From contig OY741275.1 in NCBI GenBank assembly GCA_963514095.1, positions 14,157,069 to 14,221,068 of the forward strand: 64,000 nucleotides of DNA, written 5' to 3'. Positions 1-12,335 of the stretch are shown one piece after another. The notes beneath the pieces are model-generated. The model was given only the letters and a program-made list of their open reading frames with translations, searched no databases and was not told the DNA's origin. Numbering within the stretch: the stretch's first letter is position 1; each line of letters starts with the position of its first letter. The position numbers and the translations under genes were made by a program. This DNA comes from Eutrigla gurnardus (Eukaryota; Chordata; Actinopteri; Perciformes; Triglidae).

Positions 1-1957
1 AATTTCCTCAGAGAGAAGTCTTAATATAAAAAAGGGTGAGTGGCTCCTTTAAGACCACGGTTTTACAACTATTGAAACAAAGTTCAAGAATGACAAGGAC
101 CGTCTCTCAACACGAACGCCTGCAGTCACAACAGCATTACGGCAGAACACCAGCTTCTAACAAGCCTCAAACAAAAAAAACATGGAGTCCTCCTTCCTAA
201 AATAAATCCGCTACAGTTGCTCTCAGTCTCCTCATCTAGTAGTTGTACTGTGGGCGGTGAGAGCCCTTATGTTCCCTAGGAGGATTGTGTTTGAGTAACA
301 CCAGGAAGTGACAACATGAGGGAGACGTCTCTCTTCTTCATGAAAAGATGAGAGCCCCAGCAAATTAATTTGACCGTTGTTTTAATAAGATCATGGACAA
401 TGAAACCTAAATTATCTCGTGGGAAAACTGTAATGTGAAGCATTTTTTCTTCTTCTTCTCTTATGTATTTCAGTTATTATCTGTCAGTGAGCACAGTGTT
501 CTGTAAGGGGTTTTAATGTGAGAGTAAATTGTTTTCGTAGTAAACGCTTACATTCACTATAAAATATCACAGTCACAGCAAGACAATCGGAACCATTACA
601 GCTCCTGTGTTTATAGTGCATTTAAAAGCTTTAGGATTAATGATCTCGACCATTATATCAGCCTACAAAAATGTGTTTCTGTACAAACAATGTTGTTACA
701 TCTGCGTCTTATTATGAGATGCATTGTTTGTTTGCAGGAGAAGCAATTATTTAAGCAAGGTTTGATTCCAGTAACACACTATTTCAAACATGATAAAAAA
801 CAAAGTAAATACTAAAAATGGAAACTATAATACTATGTATTTAATGGATTTAGCTGGTAAATATGAGTTGATTTTCTTCATGCTGTGCTTAACATAATAT
901 CAGAAGTAATAAACACATATTTAAACACCTCAATATGAAATTACAGCTTAGTCATACGCTTTTGAAGCATGGAGAAAAGTAAAGGTGGAGAGTGGAAGGA
1001 AATGTGACCGTTTTAAACCAAATGGTTTTAGTTTTATACACTTATTCTTGAAGATAAATAATGAGCTGCAATCCATAACTTTATATATATTCAGTGAAAA
1101 TCAATAGCACCAGCGTTTTTAAATTGTTTCCAATGAGGAGACTTTTTTCAGAGAGCGCCGGCTTTCTTGTGCGTCCACTCCGACAGCTTCTCGATGAAAA
1201 CCTCTTATCTCCCCAAACGCTTGTGTTTTTCTGCAAGAGAAAAACGATCGGACGGAGAGTGGTTTTACAAGATTTGTTGTTAAACCCTTTTAAAAAGCAG
1301 CTTGCTCTCTCTTTATTTTATTGTTGTCAGGCAACCACTGGTCCACCTGCCCTTAGCCTCTGCATGCCTCCTCAACACAGGGCATACAGAGTACTAGTTA
1401 CCTAACGTTTAACCTTAACGTACCAGCTGAGGCACAATCTGCAGCTTATGGTGATCAGCACAAAAAAGGGGCTTAAAATGATGTTGAAGTTTTTTCAACT
1501 TGAGGTGCACTCAGCGATGCGAAAGCAGTGCGTTAAATGCTTCACTCCCATTAAAAACAATAGGAAAATCCACCCCCAGGCTGCTGAAAGGCTCTCTGTC
1601 TGATCGGGGCCTAGACAGCAAGGGCATTTTCATCAGGACAGTCTGAAGCTATAACCGGAGAAGTGAGAGCAATTCGTTTTGCGTTACAAAAATATTCAGC
1701 TTTAACCTTTTGTTTCGATGCAATGCAGATATCAGAGGCACATGGTGGGTATAATACACAGATTTTATCATTTATGTAACCTAAACCAAAAAAAAAATCA
1801 CTTTCCTGTAAATTATTAACTCAGATATTCATAGTCTGTAGGAATAAGTAAAAGATTGAACAGTATGAAAGATTGATGTACTTTCAGGATTTCCGGCTGT
1901 AACTTCCCCACAGGATGCATATCTGCATGTCTCTCCCTGCTGCCTGATAAAGTGCAA
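1..1957. other. Intergenic DNA, no gene recognised
   Basis: AT-rich non-coding sequence. The reading frames are short and none resembles a known protein. A frame at about 1094-1405 lacks similarity to anything I know and is probably chance. I see no tRNA-like or other RNA fold. Confidence 0.5.
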
Positions 1958-2515
1958 AGCCCCTTTTAGACTGCCTTTTCATTGCGGGAGTATTCCACCG
2001 TTATTCCACCCCGTCGTCAGTCTAAACGCTCGCCAAGGAGGAAAGGCATAACAGAATACTACGCCTCTGAGACGGCAATGGAGGTCGTCACAGAGCCGCA
2101 TCAGAGACGAGGCGATACGGCATTCTGTCTAAACGCTGCGAGCACCCGAGGCGGAAAAGACGTGACATAGTGAAGACGTGTTACCAGGGCGACACGTCGC
2201 CAGCGGATTAGCGAGCTCAAAACGTATATCCGAATCAGATAAAACGCCGGCAGTTGCTCATACGAGGCCGCCGTTATACGCATCGACATGTTTATTGCCG
2301 TTGAAGAGTCATGCAAAACTTCACTTTTCACAGTTGTTTTGATGCATCTAGCATCTAGAGACTGCGTTCTCACTCATTCCAGAAAGCCGGGGTGCTATCT
2401 AAACGCAGTTGCGGCATTACTATGGAAACAAAGTTCTATCAAAACGCTCCATTCCACGGCATATTTTGACTCGCCTTTCCGGCATTACGGTGGAATCTTC
2501 TGTGTAAAAGGGGCT
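1958..2515. mobile_element. Short inverted-repeat DNA element (MITE-like), 558 bp
   Basis: The left end reads AGCCCCTTTTAGACTG. The right end, reverse-complemented, reads AGCCCCTTTTACACAG. Both ends then run into related ATTCCACCGT(T/A)AT stretches. The trinucleotide CAA flanks both sides (1955-1957 and 2516-2518) and may be the target duplication. The interior is much richer in CpG than its surroundings and repeats a TCTAAACGC-type word several times (near 2026, 2125 and 2396). There is no transposase, so it is a non-autonomous element. The superfamily is uncertain; a 3-bp duplication would suit PIF/Harbinger, but CAA is not the usual TWA. Confidence 0.6.
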
Positions 2516-2518
2516 CAA

Positions 2519-4750
2519 GACATCAGATTGCAGGAGGTTGTCAGGCTGCTTTACGGACACCTAGGTATCTCTGAGGCCTTGAACATGCAGTTGTTCAAAG
2601 TAAACCATGACATCATGCTTACTGGTTTTTCGATCACCTCAAAAAGCAGCAGAAATCTTCACCTTCATCTTCCCATCATCTGTTCCTTTGCTGTTATGAA
2701 ATATTAAAGCTTCACACCCACACCAAGCTTTTCATTCTGTAACACAGAGAGACATAATTAGGATCCGTGAATAGAGACGGCAGTCGCTCTTGTTGTTGCT
2801 AATTAGCAATGACTGTTTTTTTTTTCTTATTGTGTCATTCTTGAAGATGAAACTAACCAAATTAATGAACTATGATAACGCTTTAGTCATGCGCGTGCAC
2901 TTGTCACCGCCTCCTACTCCGTAATGAGCCGGTTTAATGCCGTCTTGTTAGTAACAATTAATACACGGAGTGTAATACAAAAGGCCATTTCTGTATTTAT
3001 GTGTCTCTGTCAACTACATTCCCATTAGAATATGGTAGAGAGCAGCAGATTTAAGCTTTCCAAAAGCCAAATCAAATCAACAGCTAAATGTAAAAAAAAA
3101 TACCAAATACTCCTACTACTGTACTTCCTGTTTTAGTCACTTCTGCCTGCCGTCACGCAAGTTACGTAACGAGGTCAACGGGATTGCCACAAACTCTGCA
3201 GGTATTCTGGTGATTTTTCTGGTGTTCATTTAGCTAAGATAGCATTTCATCTCAGAATAACAGGGGATTACATCAGTATGCCCTTCTCACTGAGACTCTT
3301 ATGTTTTATTCAGTGATGATTTTATGGTCGTACAATGTGTTTGTCCTGTTGCAATGATTTGAAACAGATGGAGGCAAAAAAAAAAAAAAAAAATTGGGAG
3401 GAATTGTCTCAAGCCGCAAAGCTATCAAGCACAAGATTATTGGGAACATTTTTGGTAATTAAACGGGAATCATCCCCAATGGCTTCCTGCATGCAAGTAG
3501 AACACATTATTATCCACCATCCCAGCAGAGAGAGCAGAAAATATAGGCATGTCATGGTCTCATAAATAAACAAATGATCCATTCCTTATACTGAGATACA
3601 AATAAAAGGTTGCTGGAACTAATGCAACGCTGACCTACACTCCCGCCTCACATCAGCGACAATCTGTTGACTCTTTTCAACACTCCTGACTTATATCTTT
3701 TGACAACGGGCGAATAAGCTTGTAAAGAGAAGATAAACTGCACACACAAGGGATCAAGGTGAACGTTCGAATTGAGGATTTTGTTGCCGTAACAACGAAG
3801 TCACAATGACAGACGTCTCGCACATGTCGATTTTTTAAGGCAACCTCTCTCAAAAGCTGGGAGCGCTAAGCGAGGACACTCTGGACTTGTTTGCCATCGC
3901 TTTCCTCTGGCTTTGTAGGTATTTTGATGTGAAGTTAAGAGTCGGGCGGATGCAAAGCATCAGTAAAAGATGCTGAAGTTGCGATGACACCCCTGTGGAG
4001 ATGCTGGCCTCTCGTATGTCACAACAGAGCTCTGGTGGTGATTAGCGCTCATTAAAATCATCGGCATGTGTCTGCGAAAGTGTGCTGGGTGTCAAATCTG
4101 ATCCACGGGCTGATTTAAAAAGGACGCCCATTCTCTGAACTTCAAGTTGTTTCAATTCTTCAATTCTTCTCCTACTGGGCGTAGGACTTCAGTGACTTCA
4201 ACTGTGATTCCTCCACAAGAGCAATAAATTGGAGGTTTTGGGGATGAAGTAGCGCTCGGTAATAGCATCCAAATTGAATGTTTTACTGAGTCCATTATTC
4301 CCCAAACAAAATCAGCTATTTCACCACCTACACACATTGCAAATCAAGAACAACACGGATACAATGAACAAAATGTTCTATCCAGTGAGAGGAACAGTAA
4401 GGTAGTCCGTGCAAATATACATATACATGAGAGTACTGTGTTCTGCATTGTCAGGTATTAGTCACTAGTCCAACCCATTCTCACATTGGAAAGATAAGTG
4501 GGTAGTAAAGCTTGTTTAATGCCATCACAACATATCGCTACCTAACCATTTCCAGCCCTCTGGTTTTTTGCATAGTAACAGGCATCGTTAGAGCTGACCA
4601 AGTCAAAGACAACACATTCTGAAGGCTGAGGAGCAAAGATGTAGTGCTGACTGACTTTCTTTAGCTGAAGCTTTGAAAGCACGACGGCCCTCATTGTTAT
4701 TTTCCAGCCATTCATTGATGTTTCAGGTACTACAAACTTGCCTTGAGGGA

Positions 4751-4796
<46 letters not shown>

Positions 4797-7099
4797 CAGG
4801 AATGTACATAGTATTGCAGAGAACATTTCGAAAAGGATTTTCCACATTTTTAATGGAGCCAATTAAAAATATTTCTGCCTCAGGTTTTGATCGAATAAAG
4901 GGTGGGAGAAGTAAAGGCATCTTTTGCAAACAAAAGAAGCACTTGTTCTGATCACTTAGGAACATATACGTTTTATTCACGGGTGATGTGTGTGTTCCAG
5001 GATTGCAGCTCCAATATGAAATATTTGTAACAAATCACCAACAAGCCTAGTCACCACCTTTGACTCTGTCTCAACAATTATCCAACATTAAACACTGTCA
5101 CAACAATGTCCCTCATGATTACACTACATGAATATCATGGCCAAGAGTTTACAGTAACAATACTGCTGCAATATCTAAAAAAAATTAAAAATAACACTCA
5201 AATTAATCTGTTTATTGTGAGTTTTGTCTCTTTGTTTTGTCAAAAGAATTACACTGAAAATACAAGCGTATGGAGGTGGAGAGAAAGTCCGTAACCATAT
5301 TAAATGATATAAGAGGTGCTGGATTATTTACATGATGCTATCATAACATGAAATCAATATTTAATTTTTAAATATGACGGTTATTGCACATTGATGCCAT
5401 CTTTGATGATCCTTTCATACTGGGCTGGGAACTGCTCCAGGATAATCCAACATCTGACTGGCAGGCGGAGGTAAGAAAAGCTGTTTGGAGCATTTTGTGC
5501 AGTCACAATGCCAAGACTCACTTTGTATGTATCACACAGGCCAGCCTTTGTCTGAACAGATACTGTACATGCTGTTCCTCAAGTGCAGCACAGCTACTTC
5601 AAACCATTTATGCTCTAAATAAACCATTTCCATTTGCTTATTACTAACTACTAACCGTGTGGGAGGTTTTAATGAAACCTGTGTCACTCTGCCTTATGGA
5701 GCTGCAAAAACCCATGTAAGTGTCTGCCTTCATTAGTCTGGCTTTCCCTGGCATGTTTAACTGTCCTTTGATGGTCCAAAAGCTGTTTCAGAGGCCTTTT
5801 TAATTATTTTTACAAATCATACATCCTTCAGGGTTTTTTTAAGAATATAAATAGTTTTGTTGTGTGTCAGCGTAAAAAATCCTGGGAGCATCAATCAAAA
5901 ACGAACACGAGGATCAGGCTTCTGAAAGCACTTATCAGACCCTAAAGATGCCAGACGACACATTACCACAGATTGGCTCCGGCCTCTGCTATAGTGCTCC
6001 CTCAGTCCGGTCAAATAACGCCAAAGTGCCACGTCTGATGGCGGTGTTCACAAATAGGATAATAGAGGTTTTCTGCCACGTGCTAAAAAAGACCACAGAA
6101 AAACACCGGTACACAACCGCAACGCGTATAGTCGAGAGGAGATGAGTCACTCTTTGAATAGCAGTCACTTTCAAATGCGTGCTAAAAACAGTGGCAGATA
6201 CTAGTAGCAGTCCAATCTGATGAGTGGCAGTGACACACTCACGTACGCACTGAATGGAGCAACAAGGCCATCTTCCACCATTGATATTTTAGAGCTGGCA
6301 CGGGGAAGACACAGCGTTGATTGGAGACGACAGTTCCTGAGAGAGGTGGATGGGTTTTTTTTTTGTTGTTGTTGTTGTTTTTGTTTTTCCCTGCAGAAGA
6401 AATAATGATTTGTCAAGCCTTAAAGGCAAATAGTACCACCTGGCATTCTTTGTGTCTAAATCTGGTCATTGGGCTCGAGGGTTATTTATTCCCACCAGCT
6501 CCATGTCCTTGAGGTCTCAGCCAAACTTCGGTTGGCTCACGGACACAGTCTCACTCTGTAGCAGATAGATCAAGTTGCTCATTGGAGCCTGTCATTGAAT
6601 TAGCAAAAGTTAATCGTTTATTCTAACCCACACTGACAATTTGGAGGCAATGACTGGCTTTTGCCCACAGCGTGGTTTCTATTTATTTAACCTGAACATT
6701 CCTTGCAGTTATAACTCACTCCTTTTTTGGAAAATGTCACCTCAGGTCAAATTTGAAACAACAATCTCAGTTAAGCAGTGTAACAATACTACACGATATT
6801 TTGTAATCAATAGATACATGGCAATATGCTTTCAGGGTATTTTTGGGTTGTGTTTTTCCAGTCTGTGTCTTTTGGCCAGCAGCAGTCGATAGATTTCCCT
6901 GACTAGCGTTTGCTGTGACAAGTGTCAGCGCCGTTTGACAGCACACACACAGACTGATTTCCAAACTAACCAAACTTTCTTTTCCTACTTTCTCCCCCAA
7001 TCTCTGTTCACGCAATTGAGAATTTCCAAATCATGTTAAATGATGAATCCAAAAACAATGATAGAAAGTAAATTAAATATATGTATATGATTGTTAGTT
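2519..7099. other. Intergenic DNA with simple repeats only
   Basis: No coding exon or RNA gene recognised. It contains an A-run near 3377, a (CA)n tract at about 4755-4794 and a poly-T/TTG stretch near 6354-6386. The short frames here overlap these repeats or are random. Confidence 0.5.
4755..4794. repeat. (CA)n microsatellite
   Basis: An uninterrupted AC dinucleotide run of about 40 bp. Both strands give spurious poly-Val/Cys or His/Thr frames across it. Confidence 0.95.
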
Positions 7100-7193
7100 A
7101 ATAGACTGGCGACCTGTCCAGGGTGTACCCTGCCTTCGCTCAATGATAGCTGGGATCGGCTCCAGCCCCCCCGTGACCCTGAATACAGGATTA

Positions 7194-7429
7194 CGCTGGG
7201 TTCACACCGGCTGTGGAAGCGCCGCGGCGCGGCGTGCCGACGAAAATTGCACGTGGTCCGCTGCCCCCCTGTTCACACCAGACGCCTATTTCTCCGCCAT
7301 GGCCGACAAGCGCTTCTGCTCAGCTGTTGTTTATTCAGAGCTATTTTTTCTTTATGGAGTAAATAACCCCATAAAATTAATATGCCATGTTTCTGTAACC
7401 AAGAAGTTTGTACACTTCTTGTATTTATC

Positions 7430-7481
<52 letters not shown>

Positions 7482-7912
7482 ACACACACACAGACAGAGA
7501 GTGTGTATGGTAGTAGACAGTAGTAGTGCAGATATACCGTTGAAATACACATATTGGTTTATCTACTCTTCACATGTATTAAATGTATTGTCTCTTCCTG
7601 TTTCCCAGTGCGAGTTTAGATACACAAATATGATCGCATTTGTCAATCGCGGTATTTTATTTTGAAAATTGACCGGATTGTCTCGTGTTTCTTTGTGTGA
7701 TTTCCTGCCAGAATTGACGCGTTCGCTCGCGGCACACGCAAAAAATAGAGCAGACGCCGAAACGATCGCTTCACGGAGCGGGACGGCCGCGCCTATTTGC
7801 GGCGCTCCGCGTCTGGTGTGAACGACACCGTAGCTTAACAAGGGCGCCGAAAGGAAGCGGGCTCCGCTACACGCCTATTCGCGGCGCTTCCGCGGCCTGT
7901 GTGAACCCGGCG
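7194..7912. mobile_element. Non-autonomous inverted-repeat transposon with TTA duplication (PIF/Harbinger-like)
   Basis: This 719-bp insertion lies inside a LINE tail. The 3-bp TTA occurs at 7191-7193 and again at 7913-7915, and removing one copy plus the insert restores the expected LINE sequence. The left end starts CGCTGGGTTCACACCGG. The right end, reverse-complemented, starts CGCCGGGTTCACACAGG. The arms stay related further in, for instance GTTCACACCAGACGC near 7271 and its complement near 7810. The core holds a (GA)n/(CA)n tract (about 7434-7493) and has no transposase frame. A 3-bp TWA target is typical of PIF/Harbinger, hence the tentative class. Confidence 0.75.
7434..7493. repeat. 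(GA)n-(CA)n compound microsatellite
   Basis: About 45 bp of GA followed by a short CA run, inside the 719-bp transposon. It accounts for the Arg-Glu and Ser-Leu runs in all overlapping frames. Confidence 0.95.
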
Positions 7913-8705
7913 TTAGCGGTAGAAAATGGATGGATGGATGGATGATTGTTGTTTCTCGACTCCTTACCCGTCTGTCTGCTCTCCAACTGTTTGCCTGCAT
8001 TGTGTTGGATCGTCTGGATTTGCCTTTCATTAAAGCATTGTTGAACTTTTACTCCTGCCTCCGTGAGTTCAGCGCTTGGGTCCAGTTTTCTTTGTAAGAG
8101 CATAGCAATCATAGCACTCTGTTTACAGATAGGATCAAATGCCAATCTCCCATTATGTTGTTGATTCTCTGAAGAGGTCTCTCCTTATCTTGTACCTTCG
8201 GCTGTCTGCGGTAATCTGTAATCATCGGGTGGGTCATGGCAACATTACACCAAAATCATATTCGCTGTCCACTTTCATTAAGTTTGTGAAATAATGGAGG
8301 CACAGATAATGCCTGGTGAGGAGCAGACACTGGAGCTGGCAGGTAATTCGTTTGCTGAGTTGATTTGAGCCGGCCTTCCTCTCTGATGGACACTAAATGG
8401 TTCTTTGAACATGTCATTGACCCCATATAGGATATATTTATTGGATTTACTGTGGTTAAATTTGTCTGGAAGCTAAAGTTCAATGTCAATATCATCTGGA
8501 TATTGTTTTTTGACATCCATGGTATTTTCCCCCTTTGTCCGGGTGTGTTCCTCGTTTTGGATGAATTGAGAGGTGGGCCTTTATCAACTATAGTTAACAT
8601 GGTTAACTGGCCTGGAGGAAAATGAATGCGGTATTTGAGATTTCTGGTCATTTTCAGTCGAGTCATTCTTATTCATTTAAACTGTTCTATGTATGAGATC
8701 ATCTA

Positions 8706-8791
8706 AAGCGAGTGGGTCATTATTGTGAAATGAACCCTGACAGCGTGAATCACTCTGAAGGGGTTCATTTTGCAATAATGACCACTCGCTG
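8706..8791. mobile_element. 86-bp hairpin mini-transposon with TA flanks
   Basis: Two arms of about 30 bp (8706-8736 and 8760-8791) are near-perfect reverse complements around a loop of about 23 nt. The ends read AAGCGAGTGG and, reverse-complemented, CAGCGAGTGG. A TA dinucleotide lies on both sides (8704-8705 and 8792-8793), as expected for Tc1/mariner-type insertion. It has no coding capacity. The Tc1/mariner link rests on the TA alone. Confidence 0.6.
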
Positions 8792-9221
8792 TACATTATC
8801 CTGTTATTACACGGCGACAGACTAAAAATGGCAACGGCAGCGTATATTCACATGTGCAAACACTCATCAACGTCAGAAAAGACAGTCAGGAGATTGGATT
8901 AAGGGCAGCGTCTCTTTATAGAAAAGTCAAATCACAACATCCTGCAAGCTATTACACTTGACGGGCAGATTGTTCTGCTGACAGAACAAAAGACTTGGTG
9001 AGGAGACAGGAGGTGGACTCTGTGTTTACATGAATGATGCTTTGTGCTCAAAGTTGATGGACAATGTTTCCCTAATGTTGAATCATTATTGTTTAATATG
9101 CCGGCCTATATTATCTGCCTAGAGAATTCATGAGTGGTTTTGTTTCTGATTAAACTTTTCTCCCCATTAAAGTAAAAAAATGCCCTTCAGGAATCAACAG
9201 ACACATACACACAACTGGATG

Positions 9222-10145
9222 GTATTTTTATTATAGCTGGTGATTTTAGTCAAATAAATCTCAGATATTTTTGATCAAAATTCCACCAGAAAGTGCACAT
9301 CTCCACCAGAGGAAGTGATACACTTGACCATGTTTTCACAAATATTCCTGGCAGCTACAAAGCCCTGTCCCACCCCCACTTTGTTCACATGTTCAGGGAC
9401 GCTGCCACCCAGAATGATATCAATCTTTAGGAAAAAACAGTGACATCTTCTATTGGCAAATGTGTTGATGATGCGGTGATCACAAAGACAATAAAGTCAT
9501 TCCCCAAACAGAAAGCCTGGATCAATATTTTGAAGGCCGGATCCGGAGCCAAGGAAGCATACGGCATTGCGAGATCAAGCAGAGGCGTCAAGAGAGACCT
9601 CAACACCCACAACACTAAAGATATGTGGCAGGCAATCCAGAATGTCACACTGCAAACAGCAGAAAATGGAAAAAAGGAGGCAAAGACACACCCACCTGTC
9701 TACATCAATAGAGCTGAGCTGGAGCATGTGGACAGTTTTAAGTCCCTGAATCAGCCTCACAAACATGGTGGTCACATCCTGGTGGGAAAAAAACGCATAA
9801 ATGGCTGTATTACTTTTACTTATTACTTGTTCTACTTCAGAAGGCAAAATCAAGCACTGGCTTCTTCAACATTCTCTCCCTGCTCTTCATCTTTATTGTA
9901 TTACAATACAAAAACTGCAGTTTCTTGTTTGAAATTGTAGTTAAACTCAATTAAGAAAGAAGATAGGGAGGAGGATCAGGAGGAAGAGGAAAGAAGCTTC
10001 AGATGCTTCAGACAGGACTTTGTGTGTTGGATAGAGCAGCACAGAGAGCCACCAAGTTGTTGCTGAGGTTGAGATGGGGGTCGATTAAGATGTTGAAGAC
10101 CCTCTACCTAGAGGATACATCCCTTCACTTTTTGCTCTGCAGGCC
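9222..10145 (+). pseudogene. Decayed non-LTR retrotransposon (LINE) fragment
   Basis: From about 9222 the frame encodes an FIIAGDFSQINL-like segment. This matches the IxAGDFN motif of the apurinic-type endonuclease of L2/CR1/Rex-like LINEs. It is followed after an in-frame TGA (about 9272) by KFHQKV..TRG..TLDHVFTNIPGSYKA, the typical end of that domain in fish LINEs. A second frame (9440-9660) gives KSFPKQKAWI and later DMWQAIQNVT, matching the linker before the reverse transcriptase. The reverse transcriptase core is missing. At 9730-10145 there are weaker matches to a LINE C-terminal region. Frameshifts and stops show it is dead. Confidence 0.7.
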
Positions 10146-12335
10146 ACCAATTAAATCCATCGTCCATGGTTGACGTCCATTATAGAACAACAAAAACAAC
10201 CAGTCACTCTTGACAATTAATAGTCAGGAAAAACACCAAGCAGAGGAGATTTGCTTTCACACAAATGAACAGGTCTGCATTCATCTGCCAAATACGGTGG
10301 ACCCAGGAGCTCAACACAATGCAAATTAGAGAACACGCCAATAGACGAAGCACAAGCTAATTAAGGAAATATAACAATTCAAATAGCAAATCACAAACCA
10401 CACAACAAAACACAACCAAAAAGAGTAACGAATGGCGATTACAGAAAACACCAACTGCATACACTTGTTGCAAGTAGCACACAACTCAGTAGAAATGGTT
10501 TCCAGGGGACACTTGATGTACACTGCTAGCCATTGTTTGTGGTTTAGTGTTATTGACTTTGGCTCTGTGGCTGTGATGGAAATCACCTTAACTTTTATAG
10601 ATCGCATGATACAGATATTATTGCAGGTACCTGCTGTTAATCAAGTGGGAGCATTTTGCTTATTTTTAGTTTACCAATTCAAACAACCTATCTTAGGGAA
10701 ATATATTATATTGTATTGAGTGAGCTGTAGAAGGCAGTTTCCTGCCAAATGAGTCAGAACCTCTCATTAAGCCGAGTGAGTGACAGAATACCTGAAGATG
10801 TGAATACAACGTCCCACTGGAAATGTCACCATGTGACTGCAGAAACAAATTAAATTAGTCCATTGTGTTTAAAGTAGTCATTTGAGGTTAAGAAGAGAAA
10901 AAAACATTATGTTTTGTAATACTAATAAACTAGAGGGTAGCTCTTCTTTATTAGGGTAGCTCTTGTTTTTCTAGTCATGAGTATTATTAATACAAATATA
11001 ATGCCTTCTTTACTCTACACTTGAGACCCCTCATGTATCATGATATATTTATCCTTGTCTCCGACTCTTTTCTGGACTGGTCAGTCCATCATAATTTATA
11101 GTCATGGAGGATATTGTCGATTCGGCCTCAGTGGGAAACGGCTTTACAGTCAATGTCAGACTGTGTCCTGCGAGTGAGAACCACACGTCGCCTCTTCAAA
11201 AGAAACAGACATGACAGCCTCTTTGTGGGAGAGCAGGAAAATAAAATGTTTCTGAGGAAGCGCTATGAAGCAGCATGTACACACAAGTGAACACTGTTTG
11301 ATAACCGTGTGACACTGAGCATTGCCTTGAAAACCTCTTCATTGTTCGAGGGTTAAGAAACTATAAAGGGACAGAAGATGAAAAACGGTGATCATTCCTC
11401 CACGGTAAGATGTCTGGGGATATACTCAGCTCTGATTATCTGAGAGCGAGGGTGGACTTCTTTAATCACACTAGTGCCGGACTTTCTCTTCCTGAGTGAC
11501 TTCCTGCTCCGGTCTCACCACAATAGGACCTGTATTCATTTCCACAGTGCCATTATACCCAGAAAGGGAATGAAACATTACACACAAAAGCATCAAAGCC
11601 TAAAGGAGTCATTTTCTCTGAGAGAATTGAATAATCCGTCAACTTTTAATTTATCCAGGGAGCATCATTACTCCCATCCTCTGAATGTTGCCCTGTTGCA
11701 CCAGTCGTAGTTGCTGTGCCACTTGCTCTTAAAGGACTGACCTGAAAAGAGCTCTTATTTTTTTTTTCAATCGCACCTTGTTAGTCCTTAAATAACAAAA
11801 GCCGATACACGTATACATTCTCTGGTCTGCAGTCTAAATGTCAAGTGAGAGGTGCAGCTGTAGGGTGGCATTTCTGGATGTCAGGGTGGTGCTGAGGGGG
11901 AAGATGGTGCTCACCACTTGAATGTTGATGTAGCTTTTTACACATGGTATCATTCTTGCACGTATACAAACACACCTAAGGGATATGATCGTACATTTCT
12001 TTAGGTGTCATTATTGTATGTAATGTGTTTTTGTGCGTCTGGTTTTCCTGAAGAGGCTGTGGGAGACAAAAAGCCAGAGAGCTTTTCATTTCTAGACAGA
12101 AAACACTTCCTCTAATTGGCCAAACACGCTGAGTGTTGCAACAGCGAGCATGAGCAATAGCTGCGGCGACGCGTTGTTAGCGCCGACACACTGCCGAGCT
12201 CATTATAAAGCCAAAGTGCCGCATGTTCCAGTCAAACTCAATCAGATATCAACAGCAACCTTTTCAAGTGACAGGCTCAGTCTCCCAAAAGTTTTTTGGA
12301 TAGATTTAGGGGTGTTGGCTTAGAGAATGATTTCC
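10146..12335. other. Intergenic DNA, nothing recognised
   Basis: Moderately AT-rich sequence without recognisable exons, RNA genes or clear repeats, apart from short A/T runs. Confidence 0.4.

Larger units (their letters stand above)
7100..7945 (+). mobile_element. RTE-type LINE 3' end, split by a later insertion
   Basis: The left part (7100-7193) carries the very common fish repeat GACTGGCGACCTGTCCAGGG, followed by a GGCTCCAGCCCCCC block and GACCCTGAATA. The right part (7913-7945) continues with AGCGGTAGAAAATGGATGG and ends in (ATGG)n. Joined across the inserted element, the two parts read like the usual continuous 3' tail of a fish RTE-clade LINE. The copy is 5'-truncated, as most LINE copies are. 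Assignment rests on the remembered consensus; the sequence itself shows the split and the ATGG tail. Confidence 0.75.
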
